Source of the DNA: Cryptomeria japonica
Taxonomy: Eukaryota; Streptophyta; Pinopsida; Cupressales; Cupressaceae
Reading direction: 5' to 3'
Assembly (NCBI RefSeq): GCF_030272615.1
Contig: NC_081409.1
Location: 526,926,475 to 526,990,474, forward strand
Length of the DNA: 64,000 nucleotides
Shown here: positions 10,897-22,129 of the stretch, piece by piece
Layout: the number at the start of each line of letters is the position of its first letter
How positions within the stretch are numbered: the stretch's first letter is position 1
Program-made: the position numbers and the translations under genes
The notes under the pieces: model-generated
Seen by the model: the letters and a program-made list of their open reading frames with translations, nothing else
Told to the model about the DNA's origin: nothing
Database searches by the model: none

Positions 10897-12010
10897 TCAA
10901 GTATAGTATTTCTTCAGATGAATTTTGTTGGTTGGTTCATTGAGCACATCTCCCTTTGAAGTGGTAAGTTGATAGGTACCTAATCCATAGGCTGATATGA
11001 CAACATAGGGACCCAACTAGTTAGGTTCAAATTGAGCCTTCTTTTCTCGATCCTGTTGATTTCTGGGATTTTATTTGAGTATGAGATCACCAACTTAAAA
11101 AATCCTAGGGATGACTTTGTGGTTGTAGCTTCTGCACATGCATTGTTGGTATGCTTTGAGGTGATCATAGGCATGCTGCCATTTTTCATCCAAAAGCTCT
11201 AGTTCTTGCAATCTATTGACCCGATATTCCTCATCTGGAATGAGACCTTTCAAAGATACTCTGAGTGATGGAATCTTTACATCAAGAGGTAAAATTGCTT
11301 CTGATCCATATACCAAATAATATGGCGTAGCCCCTGTAGGTGTCCAGATGCTAGTCCTGTAGGCCCAGAGTGTCAGATTGAGTTGCACATGCCAATCCTT
11401 TCCTGCATCATTTACTGTCTTCTTTAGGATTTTCAATACTGTTTTATTTGATGCCTCTGCTTGACCATTCCCCTGTGGGTAGTAAGGTGTAGAGAAATGA
11501 TGTTGGGTTTTCAATTGTTCACAAAGTTCTTGCACATCTTGATTTTTGAAGGGATGCCTGATGTCTGTGATGATGGAATTGGGAATGCCGTATCTGCAGA
11601 TCAAATAATTGAGAATAAATGAGGCAATTTGTTTTCCAGTTACTGTGGTCAGTGGGACTACTTCAATCCATTTTGTGAAATACTCTATGCCAGTGATAAT
11701 GAACTTGTGTCCATTTGAAGATGAAGGATGCATTTTTCCTACTAAATGAAGTCCCCACTGACAGAAAGGCCAAGATGTTGTAAATGGCTGCAATTCTTGT
11801 GTTGGTGCATGGATAAGATTACCATGGATTTAGAATTTAGGACATATCTTTGCAAAGAGATAAGAGTCTTTTTCCATTGTCGGCTAGTAATACCCCATTC
11901 TCAGAATTTTTTTAGTGAGAGTAGGACCATTTGAATGTGTGCCACAAATACCCTCGTGAAGCTCGTGTAAAGTAGAGTCAAATTCATTATGATCAAGGCA
12001 ACAAAGAAGA
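10897..12010 (-). pseudogene. Gypsy integrase
   Basis: Integrase joins element cDNA to host DNA. The relic covers the N-terminal zinc-binding region (HELHEGICGTH, then KICPKF where the second Cys of the usual C-x2-C is lost), the catalytic core and the C-terminal region. In the core, GIEYFTKWIEVVPL carries the position of the first acidic residue (here within EYFTKW, normally D-YFTKW), and YYPQGNGQAEASNKTVLK holds the final Glu region. The end resembles Tat/Ogre integrases: GPYVV, AYGLGTYQL and KIHLKKYYT before a TGA (10897). In-frame stops interrupt the zinc-binding part and the region after the core. The longest uninterrupted stretch is 11793-11095. Confidence 0.9.
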
Positions 12011-12365
12011 GTACCACCTAGACCTCAATGGTAAAGGGTATCAACAGTTAAGGTTTATCGGGCGGCTTGCCGGATAAAGTTCTGTTTTTGGTTATGTGAT
12101 AGGTCAATGGGTATGGTATTGGTTCTAAGATATTCATAGATCATCCCATTTAATGGAGAGTTTGAACCAGTTAAGGCATAGATAACATGGGATACAAAAT
12201 TGTCATAGGCTGGGGAAAACAATTTCTCTACTAGAAACTCATAATGACTCTATTGCTCTGGAATTTGTAGTAGTGAAGCGATAATAGCCATTGCATCGGC
12301 TGCTCTATTGTCCATCCTTGGTATTTGCTTGAAGGTTATGTGTACAAAATACTATTTGAAGTCAT

Positions 12366-12768
12366 CTACCATTCTTTGTATGGCAGTAGCTTGTCATCCT
12401 TTGTTTGATATTCATTGTTGATCTGATTTATAACCAGTTGGGAATCTCCATAGACTTTCAGTTCCATGATTCTCCATTCTATGGCCATTTTGATTCCTGT
12501 GACCAGTGCTTCATACTTGGCGATGTTATTTGTGCATGGAAACATGAGTCTATATGATCTTGGTATGGTGTGTCCTTTAGGGGTGATGAATAAGATGCCA
12601 ACACCGGAGCCATGTTGAGTGTAAGAACCATCAAAATACAAGGTCCATTGTTTGGGTGTAACAGTAAGGACATCTCTATCTAGAAATTCCACTTTTATTG
12701 GTTGCTTATTAGGTAGTGGTGCTTTAGCTAATTGATCTACAATTACTTGTCCCTTGATAGTTTGACAC
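12366..12768 (-). pseudogene. Second RNase H domain of the gypsy element
   Basis: After the junction with element I at 12769, minus-strand sequence resumes the polyprotein as TIKGQVIVDQLAKAPLP and enters an RNase H fold: WTLYFDGSYTQHGSGVGILF with the first Asp, AKYEALVTGIKMAIEW with the Glu, and VYGDSQLVINQI with the second Asp. A second RNase H between RT-RNase H and integrase is characteristic of Tat/Ogre-lineage plant gypsy elements. Frame is lost near 12366 and only fragments lie between it and integrase. Confidence 0.85.
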
Positions 12769-13562
12769 TATTAGGATTCCCAAAGATACTAAGAGGGGGG
12801 GGGGTGAATCAGTATTTGACCGGTAAAAGAACTTTCTTAAATTATAACATGAAAAGCAATTCAAAACTGTGTATCGATAAACCAGAATTAACGCAGTAAA
12901 TAAGAATAACAACCACAACATGAAAGACACACCATAACACAATATTTTAATGAGGAAACCCAGTGTGGGAAAAACCTCAGTGGGATTTGTGACCCACAAT
13001 ATTCGCTTACTGGCCAATAAGGGAATATTACTGTTTACAATAGGGGCCTGCACATGCAGGAAGGCCAAGTGCCTAGAGCTCACTGCTCAGTTACAAAAGA
13101 AGTCTCACTGAATTACAAAAATGGATTATACAAATCCAATGTCTTGTACTACTTCAGATCAACATCTACTATGCCAGATTCAGTACCAGTTTAAGCTCTG
13201 CAATATACATAAACCCTTATCCAATATCTGCCTTACAATTCACATATTAGGTCTGCATTAATCCTTCCTATTTTTTTTCTACTTCTAAATGATCTACAAT
13301 GATCTCATACTTATACGAGTCATATTACAATCCACCAAGTTGGATTACAAAAGTTTTTACAATTAAATACAAAATACATTTATACAAAATTCCTGTCGGA
13401 CATGGTGCTGGTAATCTTTCTTTTTGGTGCCGGTGAACTTGTATGCTGGTGTTGAGTCTGCCGGTGCCAGTGCCTGCCAGTGTCATATGGTTGTAAGGTT
13501 GCCATCAATGACAATACCTTAAATCACTTACAATTTCTCATTGGAGTGTGCATTTGCCAACA
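12769..13562 (-). repeat. 3' LTR of element I
   Basis: 794 bp, nearly identical to the split LTR at 28599-30841 outside its insertion, including the G-run, the gtgtgggaaaaacct block and a cattggagtgtgcatttgcc end. A PPT-like cccctttgg motif (13563-13577, minus AAAGGGGGAGATT) adjoins it. Confidence 0.9.
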
Positions 13563-13779
13563 ATCTCCCCCTTTGGCATTGATGGCAACACTCATGAGAA
13601 AAATCAAAACTGTATATCAAAAAATGTTATCCAAAAATGGTTTGCCAAAATTGTCTCACAAAAACTGTGTTATCAAAAAGTGTGCTCCCCTTAAGCTGAT
13701 GATATCTTTCTTCTGATCATTTTTCTCATCTCCACTACTCCCCCTTTGACATCAATGACAAAGGTTGTCATTCACTGTC

Positions 13780-14047
13780 AGTGGAGTGTGGTCCCTACCT
13801 AGATCCTTGTAACCGGTGGGTTGCAATCTGATAGATGTCTGCCAATGCAAAATTTTGATTGTCACTAAACCTTTTGTTGTCTGTTAATGCCACTTGTGTT
13901 CTCTGAATTATACTAGTGAGTATGTGCATTTTCTCTTCCAGTGTCTTAAGTCCGGGAACCAGAGCCTCATAAATTTCTTTTCTCAAAGAAATGAGGTAAT
14001 CTAGTTTAGGACCTAGTTTGCATTTTAAATCCTTTGCCTTAACCTTT
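13780..14047 (-). pseudogene. Element I ORF2, 3'-terminal part
   Basis: Minus-strand reading KVKAKDLKCKLGPKLDYL continues ORF2 to its C-terminus (RFSDNQNFALADIYQIATHRLQGSR, stop near 13795), aligning with the end of element II ORF2 (ILGDLFQIVTTQLQG). Its first 141 bp duplicate 23770-23910. Confidence 0.75.
13907..14047. repeat. 141-bp direct duplication, left copy
   Basis: Matches 23770-23910 with about five differences. The copies flank the block 14048-23769 holding element II and copia fragment III. Confidence 0.85.
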
Positions 14048-14849
14048 GTTAGGAATCCCATAGATACTGAGAGGGGCGGGGGTGGGGGTGAATCAGTATC
14101 TAACCGGTATTTAGAATTTCTTAACTTAAAACATGCATAACATAATATAACAGTGTACCGATATGCAAGAAATAATGCAATAAACAGAATCAAGAACATC
14201 CACATGAAAAGCACACCATAACACAAGGTTTTAACGAGGAAACCCAGTGTGGGAAAAATCTCGGTGGGATTTGTGACCCACAATATTCACTCACTAGCCA
14301 ATGAGAGATTATTACTTACAATAGGGGCCTGCACATGCAGGAAGGCCAACTGCCTAGAGCTCACTGCTCAATGGGAAGTCTCACTGACTTACAATGAGGA
14401 TTATATAAATCCAATATCTTGTACTGCTTTACAATAGCATCTATAATGCCTGATCCAGTACCGGTTGCTACTATGCTACTTACATAAACCCTTTAGCCTA
14501 TATTTCACATAATAGGTCTGCCTATATTGTTCTTTTTCACTTACATCACTCATATCAAATGTCTACAATGATCTCTTTTATATATAAGAGTCATTTTACA
14601 ATTTTCCAAGTCGGCTTACAAAGTTGTACAATAATAAACAAAATATAATATAACAAAATCCCGTCGGCCTCTGTGCCAGTATACTTCCTTTCTTTTGTGC
14701 CGGTGCTGGTGTCCTGAGTGCCGGTGTAGAGTGTGATCTGCTGATGCTGGTATAATGCCTTTGCCGGTGCCATAGGATTGCAAGGTTGCCATCAATGACA
14801 AAACCTTCAATCACATACAATGTCTCATTGGAGTGTGCATATGCTAACA
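14047..14849 (-). repeat. 3' LTR of element II
   Basis: 803 bp. The minus strand starts TGTTAGCATATGCACACTCC and ends GGGATTCCTAACA. It matches 19855-20597 except where that copy is rearranged. Confidence 0.92.
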
Positions 14850-14863
14850 ATCTCCCCCTTTGG
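14850..14863 (-). other. Polypurine tract of element II
   Basis: The minus strand reads AAAGGGGGAGATT against the LTR start TGTTAGC. Two more cuccccct-type boxes lie at about 14932-14940 and 14982-14992 (plus strand ctccccctgag and ctccccctttggcatc). Confidence 0.75.
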
Positions 14864-15038
14864 CATTGATGGCAACACTCATGAGAAATTTCAAAAATGT
14901 AAAGTCCAAAAATGTTACCAAAAATGTGTGTGCTCCCCCTGAGCATATGATTCCTGTGAAATTGAATTTTCTCATCCCACTACTCCCCCTTTGGCATCAA
15001 TGACAAAGGTTGTCAAGATGTCAGTAGAGTTTGTAGTT

Positions 15039-18000
15039 TCAACCTTGTAACTGGGTGGTTACAATTTGGAAAAGATCTCCCAAAATCAAGTTTATACTAT
15101 CCATAAACTTTTTGCTATCCTTTATTGCTGTCTCTGTTCTCTTCGCTGTACCGGTGAGATGCTGCAAATGCTCTGCCGAAGTTTTCTTTCCCTGTATTAG
15201 TGCCTCAGATACTTCCTTCCGTAGTGATGCTAGATAGTCCAATCTTGGACTTAGTTTTAATCTTAAATTCTTTTCCTTATCCACTATTCTTTCTTTCTCT
15301 CTTTCCAATTTAAGTAATTCTTCTTCAAAATTTGTTATCTTCTCCTCAAAAACTGATAGTGTATCAGGTGAGTTAACAAAATTATCTGCAAGTTTATTGA
15401 TCTCATCCTGTACCTTGCTCATCTTCTTGTCTATATCTACAGTCAAAAAGTTTGTCTTACAGGTGTCTTTGTATAGAGTTTTGTACTCTTTCAATAAATT
15501 ACATAATTCCGATAGAAGTGTGTCAAAATCTCTGTTACACTTCTTTATTTGCTCATCAAAGAATTTCTGCTTTTCAAATTCTACTTTATCCTTCAATGTT
15601 TCTTCCTTTATTTTCTCAATGTTCTCTATACTATATTTACATAGTGTATCAAGTTGTCCTAAAGAATCTTTATTGTCTATATTACAGTTAGGAGCAATTA
15701 CCTTCAAAATTGGTATGGTATCATCAATTGCCTTATAAGCTTGTGAGCTGCAGTCTATTATCTTCTTGATTGAATCTAATAGTACCTCAGTCACATTAGT
15801 TGATTTGTAGCCTGATGATGAACCAACAATTTGAGTACCGTCAGTGAAAGTAACCAAGCTTGTATTGACCTTTGGTAGGTCTGTTTGTGTCTGCATTTCT
15901 TTAAGCAATGGTTTTTCTACTTCACTAGTTACTGGTGGCACTATTTCCTTATGTACCTGTTCCTGTTGCTGTTGTTGTTGTTCCTATTCCAGAGCCTTTT
16001 TCTCTATTTGTTTCTCTATTTGCTGCATTGTCTCAGTCTGAGTATGAGTCTCTACCTTTTTCTCTTTGTCTTCTGCCAGTTTCTCCTGTGTGTTATCAGT
16101 TTCCTCAGCTACCAGAGGCTCACTAGCCATTTCAGTCTTATCAGTTGTATCTTTGTCTACCACAATGTTGATCTTTTGAGTATCAACATCCACAGTATAT
16201 AAGACTTCAGCATTAGGATTACGATCCTCTACATCCATACTCTCAGCTGTCGGTTGATCTTCTGTAGCTGTTGTTCTTACCTATGGAGTAATTAAAGGAG
16301 GTGGGGGTAAGTTGTCTCTAACCTTGATACTAGGTGGTCCACCAACTTTACCTTTACCCTTGTCTCTATCTTTCTGATAAACTTTTATGGGTTTGGGGTT
16401 CCTGTATTCTTCTTGTTTTTCTTTTTCAACTAGGAATATATCCCATCCATTTTCTGTTTCCTTAGTCACCTCATTAACTCTTCCAACCATTAGAGCAACA
16501 TGCTGGTGTGTAGTAGAAAATATTGATCGGTTGGCTTGAGCAATTAGGTCATCAATTTCTTTGGGTGAGTTTACCGGATATACAACAAGTAGCTTTTCAA
16601 TCTCTATTTTCTTGTCTAGTTCTATTACTGCTTGTCTTCTTGCTTCCAGTCTATTAAATAGTTCATCTGGAATTTCATTGACTACTTCCATCAAAAACTT
16701 CTTATACATGTCCATATGCAATATAACACTTATTTCAACTTGTTCTTTTTCATCAGCTGTTAAAGTGTCATATATTTTCTCTATATTTTTCAATTTACCT
16801 TCCTCTGTAATTTCATTCAGCAGTATATCAAGAGGGGCCAAGTCTTTGTTTGTCCTCTTTTTCTTTTTGGGTGTCAATTTCGTCTTCTTTGGTGTAGCCT
16901 TTCTTACCGGAGATCTCACTGCTTGTTGTTTTTGTCTTGTCCTCCTGGGTGAGGGTGTGGTTGCTGGTGAGGGATCTCTTTTCCTTACAACTCTTTTGAA
17001 AGTTGTAGGCATGTCACTCTCTAAAGAAGTACCTACCGGTGATAGGTGAGTTTCAGGTTGTGGAGCTGCTAACTCATCCTCTGTTATACCGGTTTTCTTC
17101 AATACATCTTCTTTGATGGCCTTTGCTTGTTTGGAACCTTTCCTTACAACTGCCTCAACCTTTTTCACTCTTTTCTTTGGCTGTATTTGGCTTTCAATAG
17201 TTTCTGCACTACCAAATATTTCTTCCTTAGGTTCTCTGGGGGCTTCTAGAAGTGCTTTAGCATATGTTTCAATTATATGATCATCTGTTTCATAGCCCAT
17301 CTCGGTTACCCAAACTGTCTTAGGGATGACTGCTTCCATCTAGATTTCATCCTTCTTGATTACAAAGCATATTTCATCTTTGTATTTGTCGACAATCTTT
17401 TGTGATAACCTGATTCTTTTCTTCATTTTGGCCTTTAATGCTTGAAAGAAGTCATGAATATTGTTTTCCTTGTCTTCTCCCATGTTATTGAATAGTTCTG
17501 TTAACTATTTGCCTACCGGTATATCATATCCAAGTTCTTTGTAGCCTATACCGGGAACCTGTTTTGTTATATGTAGCATCAGACATACTAACAAATTTCC
17601 AAACCTGAAAGTTCCTTTCTTGTCCTTCTTAATCTTTCCAAGGCTGTCAATTAATTCATCCTTTAACCACTCACATATATCAATCTTTGCATTATCTGTA
17701 ACCATATCATAAGCACTCTTAATGCATAAACTTGAAATTGAATTGAGTCTATTTGTATGAGTAGCTTTATACCCTAATATCATGCTGATAAATCTCACAT
17801 TAATGTCTGTTACATCATTAACTCTTAGGGACCTTTTGTCGAATGTTGCACCAGTTAGGTTTGTAACTAGGTCATTGGATACCTTCTTGGTTTTATCTGG
17901 CCTTTTACCCGTGGTTGATAACCCTATGACAGCTTTCACAGCTTTCTTAGTGATTTTGTGGATTGCATGTAACCAGAAAAATTCACCATGTACTCTACTT

Positions 18001-18347
18001 AAGACTATCCTAATCACATCCTTGGGGAATTCAGGAATGCTAAGGATCTCTATAAATCCTAGGGTCTCAATGATCTTGTGTTCATCTTTTACATTGCCAG
18101 TTTTATCACATATCATGGTTTTAAACATGGTTTAAATCTCTTCATCTCCTAGTTCCTCAATGTTGCAGTGTATGTACATTCTGGGGTCTTCAGCATAAAC
18201 AACTCCCTTAGGAATTTGAGAAAAAGCACCTAAGGTATCATCTTTCTTTGCTACCTCAAGAACTAACTGAAATATGGGCCTAGGTCTTTTTATAACTTCA
18301 ACAACAGTAGGGTTTTCTATATATTCAATTGCAGAGGTGGATGCCAT
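15039..18347 (-). pseudogene. Element II ORF2: 1,102-codon protein of unknown function
   Basis: From ATG at 18347 (MASTSAIEYIENPTVVEV) to the stop at 15039, one frame with five internal stops (18132, 17505, 17340, 16278 and 15981), otherwise open for 3.3 kb. Regions: N-terminal globular part (about residues 1-280) with KDDTLGAFSQIPKGVVY, HGEFFWLHAIHKITKKAV, VIGLSTTGKRPDKTKKVS and GTFRFGNLLVCLMLHITK; a basic Lys/Pro/Ser-rich part (TPSPRRTRQKQQAVRSP, KKTKLTPKKKKR); a helical part (LHMDMYKKFLMEVVNEIP, SIFSTTHQHVALMVGRVN); a KDRDKGKGKVGGPP motif; an acidic Thr/Glu/Gln-rich linker; a C-terminal coiled coil. No pol motif. The N-terminal part resembles 'putative plant transposon protein' domains in pattern only. 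It may act in packaging or trans-mobilisation, or be captured cargo; that is speculation. Confidence 0.75.
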
Positions 18348-18745
18348 GATTAAATACCTTTTACTGCCTTTAGGATGGATGATTGCTTGGAGTATTCTTG
18401 CCTCTTGCTCGAAATGCCTTAGCTCAGAATCTTCGCGCTCTTCGTAGGTTTGAAATCTTGGTGAAATGAAATGGAGCCAAAACCTCAATTTTATAGTGTC
18501 TTTTTGCCATCTACCACATTAATTGCATGCCGGTTAAGTGTTCATTTAACATTGTTTGCCGGTAATAAGTAATTTCCAACTTCTTATCTCTAACCGAGGG
18601 AATAATAGCACATGTGTCATTAGATTGCCAAACCCTCAAGGAAACTTTCTTCAATTAGATGAAGAACTTCCTGCCGATGGAGCACTGCTCTGTCCTACCG
18701 ATGAAGCATTGATTTGTTCTACCTATGGAGGAGTATTCCCAATAT

Positions 18746-19783
18746 TTAGATCAGCTTTTCTAATCCATTGTTTTGAGAATTCTTGCTTAACCTTTCAACT
18801 TTTTCTTTACCTTTCAAGCTAGAACTTTTGTTGTCTACCGGTGTTCCTTTACTTCTACAGAATTTAGCAATATGCCTAATCTTGTTACTTGCATAACAAG
18901 TTACATTATTCTTCTGAATAGCTTTCCCATAACCTATGCCGGTTTGTGTTCGGCATTGATTAGATAAATGTCCAAATCTTCCACAAACATAACATCTCAC
19001 ATTCATTCTGTAGTTTTCAGAGTTGTGACCAACTTTGTTGCATTTTGAACATTGATCAGTGGGTTTGTTGATATTCTGATAATTTCTAGATCTACATTCA
19101 TTTTCTCTATGACCATACTTATTACAGTTAAAGCATTTTCGATTGAATTTATAAACATTAGGTTGTCTTATCGGTTTGTTGTGATCCTGAGTATTTGTAG
19201 TACCGGAGCTTTCACCAACTTCAAAGCCAATTCCAGAAGTGTCACCTTTAGGTTTTTGATTCTTCAGCAAGGTGCCAAGTTCCTCTGAGCTTTTCTTGAA
19301 TTTTTCTTTATGTTGATTTGCAGTTTCTAGTTCTCTTTCTAAGACTTCTTTTTGTCTCATCAGTTCATTTGAGTCCTTCTGAGTATGCATCAGGCTTGTC
19401 TTCAACATGTCATTTTCATAGCTAAGTCTTGTATTCTCATTTGTTACATCACTTAGTCTTCTGGTCAATTCTTCTTCATTCTTCTTCCTATCCTCAATCT
19501 CTTTGCAAAATCTCATAGTCATATCCCGCATCTCATTCTTTGTTGTCATGTTCTCTTGTTTCAACTTGCTTATCATATCATTAAGTGATTCCTTTTCATC
19601 ATTCTCATTTTGCAATTTTTCACAAATTTCTCTTCTCTTATTTCTTGCAACACTAAGATTCTCTTGAAGTGCCTGAATGATATCTTGAGCTGCCCTTAAA
19701 TCATCTTCTAGTTTGATATTTTTCAATTTCTCTGCATCATAGTTTAAAAGAGCTCCTTCAAGTTGCTTCATTAGATTTTCCAT
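18746..19783 (-). CDS. Element II ORF1: coiled-coil protein with four zinc knuckles
   Basis: 345 residues from ATG 19783 (MENLMKQLEGALLNYD), 58 bases past the PBS. Residues about 1-185 are continuous heptad-type helix (LEDDLRAAQDIIQALQENL, TRRLSDVTNENTRLSYEND). The C-terminal half has four knuckle-type motifs: CFNCNKYGHRENEC (intact C-x2-C-x4-H-x4-C), CSKCNKVGHNSENY (last Cys lost), CYVCGRFGHLSNQC (intact) and CYASNKIRHIAKFC (second Cys lost). The element I copy retains most residues lost here, so the ancestor probably had four complete knuckles. A one-base deletion near the end makes the last 15 residues differ from element I. Gene order and knuckles suggest an RNA-binding, gag-like role, but no UBN2 gag domain is present. 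Confidence 0.7.
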   Translation of the reverse strand: MENLMKQLEGALLNYDAEKLKNIKLEDDLRAAQDIIQALQENLSVARNKRREICEKLQNENDEKESLNDMISKLKQENMTTKNEMRDMTMRFCKEIEDRKKNEEELTRRLSDVTNENTRLSYENDMLKTSLMHTQKDSNELMRQKEVLERELETANQHKEKFKKSSEELGTLLKNQKPKGDTSGIGFEVGESSGTTNTQDHNKPIRQPNVYKFNRKCFNCNKYGHRENECRSRNYQNINKPTDQCSKCNKVGHNSENYRMNVRCYVCGRFGHLSNQCRTQTGIGYGKAIQKNNVTCYASNKIRHIAKFCRSKGTPVDNKSSSLKGKEKVERLSKNSQNNGLEKLI

Positions 19784-19840
19784 CTTTATCGGTGTCAAGA
19801 TCTTCCTCAAGCTGTTAGGCTTCTGAAAATAGTGGACTAG

Positions 19841-19854
19841 GCTCTGATACCAAT
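19841..19854 (-). other. Primer-binding site of element II
   Basis: The minus strand reads ATTGGTATCAGAGC directly after the LTR end CCTAACA. Confidence 0.88.
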
Positions 19855-20597
19855 TGTTAGGAATCCCACAGATACTGAGAGGCGGGGGGGGGGGGGGGGG
19901 GGTGAATCAATATCTAACCGGTATTTAGAATTTCTTAACTTAAAACATGCAGAACATAATATAACACTGTACTGGTATGCAAGAAATAATGCAATAAACA
20001 GAATCAAGAACATCCACATGAAAAACACACCATAACATAAGGTTTTAACATGGAAACCCGGTGTGGGAAAAACCTCACTGGGATTTGTGACTCACAATAT
20101 TCACTCACTGGCCAATAAGAGAATATTACTTACAATAGGGGCCTAAACATGCAGGAATGCCAATTGCCTAGAGCTCACTGCTCAATGGGAAGTCTCACTG
20201 ACTTACAATGAGGATTATACAAATCCAATATCTTGTATTGTTTTACAATAGCATCTATAATGCCTGATCTAGTACTAGTTGCTACTCTGCTGCTTACATA
20301 AACCCTTTAGCCTATATTTCGCATAATAGGTCTGCCTAATATTTTTATTTTTCGCTTACATCACTCATATCAAATATCTACAATGATCTCTTTTATATAT
20401 AAGAGTAATTTTACAATTTTCCAAGTCGGCTTACAAAGTTTTACAATAATAAACAAAATATAATATAACAAAATCCTATCAGCCTCTGTGTCGGTATACT
20501 TCCTTTCTTCTGTGCCAGTGCCGGTGTAGAGTGTGATCTGCTGATGCCGGTATAATGCCTTTGCCGGTGCCATAGGATTGAAAGGTTGCCATCAATG
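19855..20597 (-). repeat. 5' LTR of element II (start rearranged)
   Basis: Collinear with 14047-14790 up to gccatcaatg at 20597, with a long G-run near 19883-19902. The remaining ~60 bp that should start the LTR are instead found inverted at 20598-20659. Confidence 0.85.
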
Positions 20598-20659
20598 CCA
20601 AAGGGGGAGATTGTTGGCATATGCACACTCCAATGAGACATTGTATGTGATTGAAGGTT
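20598..20659 (+). repeat. Inverted PPT plus LTR start of element II
   Basis: On the plus strand: ccaaagggggagat (PPT), then 48 bp of LTR start from tgttggcatatgcacactcc. The orientation is opposite to the LTR it is fused to. Fusion is at a microhomology, as ttgccatcaatg occurs inverted in both arms. Confidence 0.8.
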
Positions 20660-20957
20660 AACCTGCCGGTGTAACCCTAGATAAACCTGGACCTATTTGC
20701 CGATAAAAGCAAATATGTAAATATGAATATACCAATGATTAATTATTCAAAACAAAGTGTCCACATGATGTCTTCGACATTACCAAGTGTCTTCCATATC
20801 ATTCCAAGTGCTGGTGAACATTATATCCTGCCGGTGAACCATATACCAGTAACTGTGCAATAGTTACTTGTTTGCCGGTGAATGTTGCTGGATCTCCAAA
20901 GTGCTAGTGTTTTAGTAGGTGTTGACATCAATGAAAAAACCATACCAAAATACCAAC
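20660..20957 (-). repeat. Partial 3' LTR of copia III
   Basis: The minus strand starts TGTTGGTATTTTGGTATGG (20957) after a PPT, runs about 300 bp through ACATTCACCGGCAAACAAG and stops at 20660 against the inverted element II piece. Confidence 0.8.
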
Positions 20958-20975
20958 AATCTCCCCCTTTGGCAT
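20958..20975 (-). other. Polypurine tract of copia III
   Basis: The minus strand reads CCAAAGGGGGAGAT before the LTR start; further ctccccct boxes occur near 21065, 21158 and 21235. Confidence 0.7.
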
Positions 20976-21322
20976 TGATGGTAACACAAGATGGAAAAAC
21001 CATCAAAGTGTCTAAACAGAAATGCCAAATACCAAAAACCAACAATCTCCTTTAAACAACAATTTCTCCCCCTGGGAGAAAAATGTGTTTATCCAAAGAT
21101 TTATTTTCAATACCAATCTCTCCTCAAAAGATAATGTGTTTTTCCATAGATATCTCTCCCCCTTTGACATCAAATGCAAAAGTTACAAAAATCAGGTTCA
21201 TATACAAAATACCAATCAATTCAATATACCAACTACTCCCCCTGAGAAGTAGCTTCCTCATCAAAGACCGAAGTAAAAGATTTGTCTTTCAATTTTGCTG
21301 GTTGATGACAATCATCAACTGT

Positions 21323-22129
21323 TTAAGTCTCTATTGGTGGTGGTATGACTCCAAGCTGATCTTTGAGATATTCAAAAGTCTCCTTAGGCAAAGGTTTTGT
21401 GAAAATATTTGCAAGCTGTTCTTTAGTATTCACATAAACCAGTTTTATCTCCTTTTCTTCAACTTTTTCCCTTAGAAAATTCAGTTTGATAGAAACATGT
21501 TTTGTTTTAGAGTGTAATACCGGATTCTTAGATATATCAATTGCTGCAGTGTTATCACAATATATAGTATTAGGTTCTTTGCATTTTACCTTTATGTCTT
21601 TCAACATTTGCTTAAGCCATAGTACTTGTGTATAGTTAGTTGCTGCTGCAACATATTCAGATTCTACTGTTGATAAAGATGTAAAACTTTTTTTCTTACT
21701 CAACCAAGAAACTAATCTCTTTCCAAGAAAGAATGCTCCTTCAGTAGTGCTTTTTCTATCATCCACATCTCCTGCCCAATTTGCATCTGTGTATGCACAT
21801 ATATCAAAATTTTCATCTCTAGGATACCATAATCCAAGATTTGCAGTGCCTTGTAAGTACTGAAGAATCCTTTTTACTACTGATTCATGATTTTCCTTAG
21901 GATTACTTTGAAATCTAGAAACAATACATACTGCATTCATAATATCAGGCCTGGTTTGTGTCAAATACAGTAGACCTCCTATCATAGATTTGTATCTAGT
22001 TGGATTAACAGGTGTAGATTCACCACTTTGAGATAATTTGTCATTTGTAGTCATAGGTGTGCTTACCGGTTTAGAGTTCTCCATCCCAAATTTCTTTAGT
22101 AATTCTTTCAAATACTTGGATTGACTCAA
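21323..22129 (-). pseudogene. Copia RNase H and RT thumb
   Basis: Ty1/copia RNase H degrades the RNA template. Open for 268 codons: LKELLKKFGMENSKPVSTPM (RT thumb), SMIGGLLYLTQTRPDIMNAV, then RNase H with YTDANWAGDVDDRKSTTEG, SLSTVESEYVAAA, IYCDNTAAIDISKNP, HSKTKHVSIKLNFLRE and the C-terminal QLANIFTKPLPKETFEYLKD. Catalytic Asp, Glu and Asp positions are visible. It is in a different frame from the RT part upstream. Intact domain, but the element is broken. Confidence 0.93.

Larger units (their letters stand above)
14047..20597 (-). mobile_element. LTR element II, same family as element I
   Basis: Minus strand: 5' LTR 20597-19855 (start replaced by an inverted segment), PBS 19854-19841, ORF1, ORF2, PPT, 3' LTR 14849-14047. 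The 5 kb between LTRs is fully accounted for by ORF1 and ORF2, so there is no room for a deleted pol. It is nested in ORF2 of element I, its own relative. The expected left target duplication would be acctt (14042-14046); the right end is rearranged. Confidence 0.85.

Noticed and set aside
15844-16202. Plus-strand hydrophobic open frames near 15.9 kb and 24.6 kb
   Set aside because: Mirror images of the acidic, low-complexity part of element I/II ORF2 on the minus strand.
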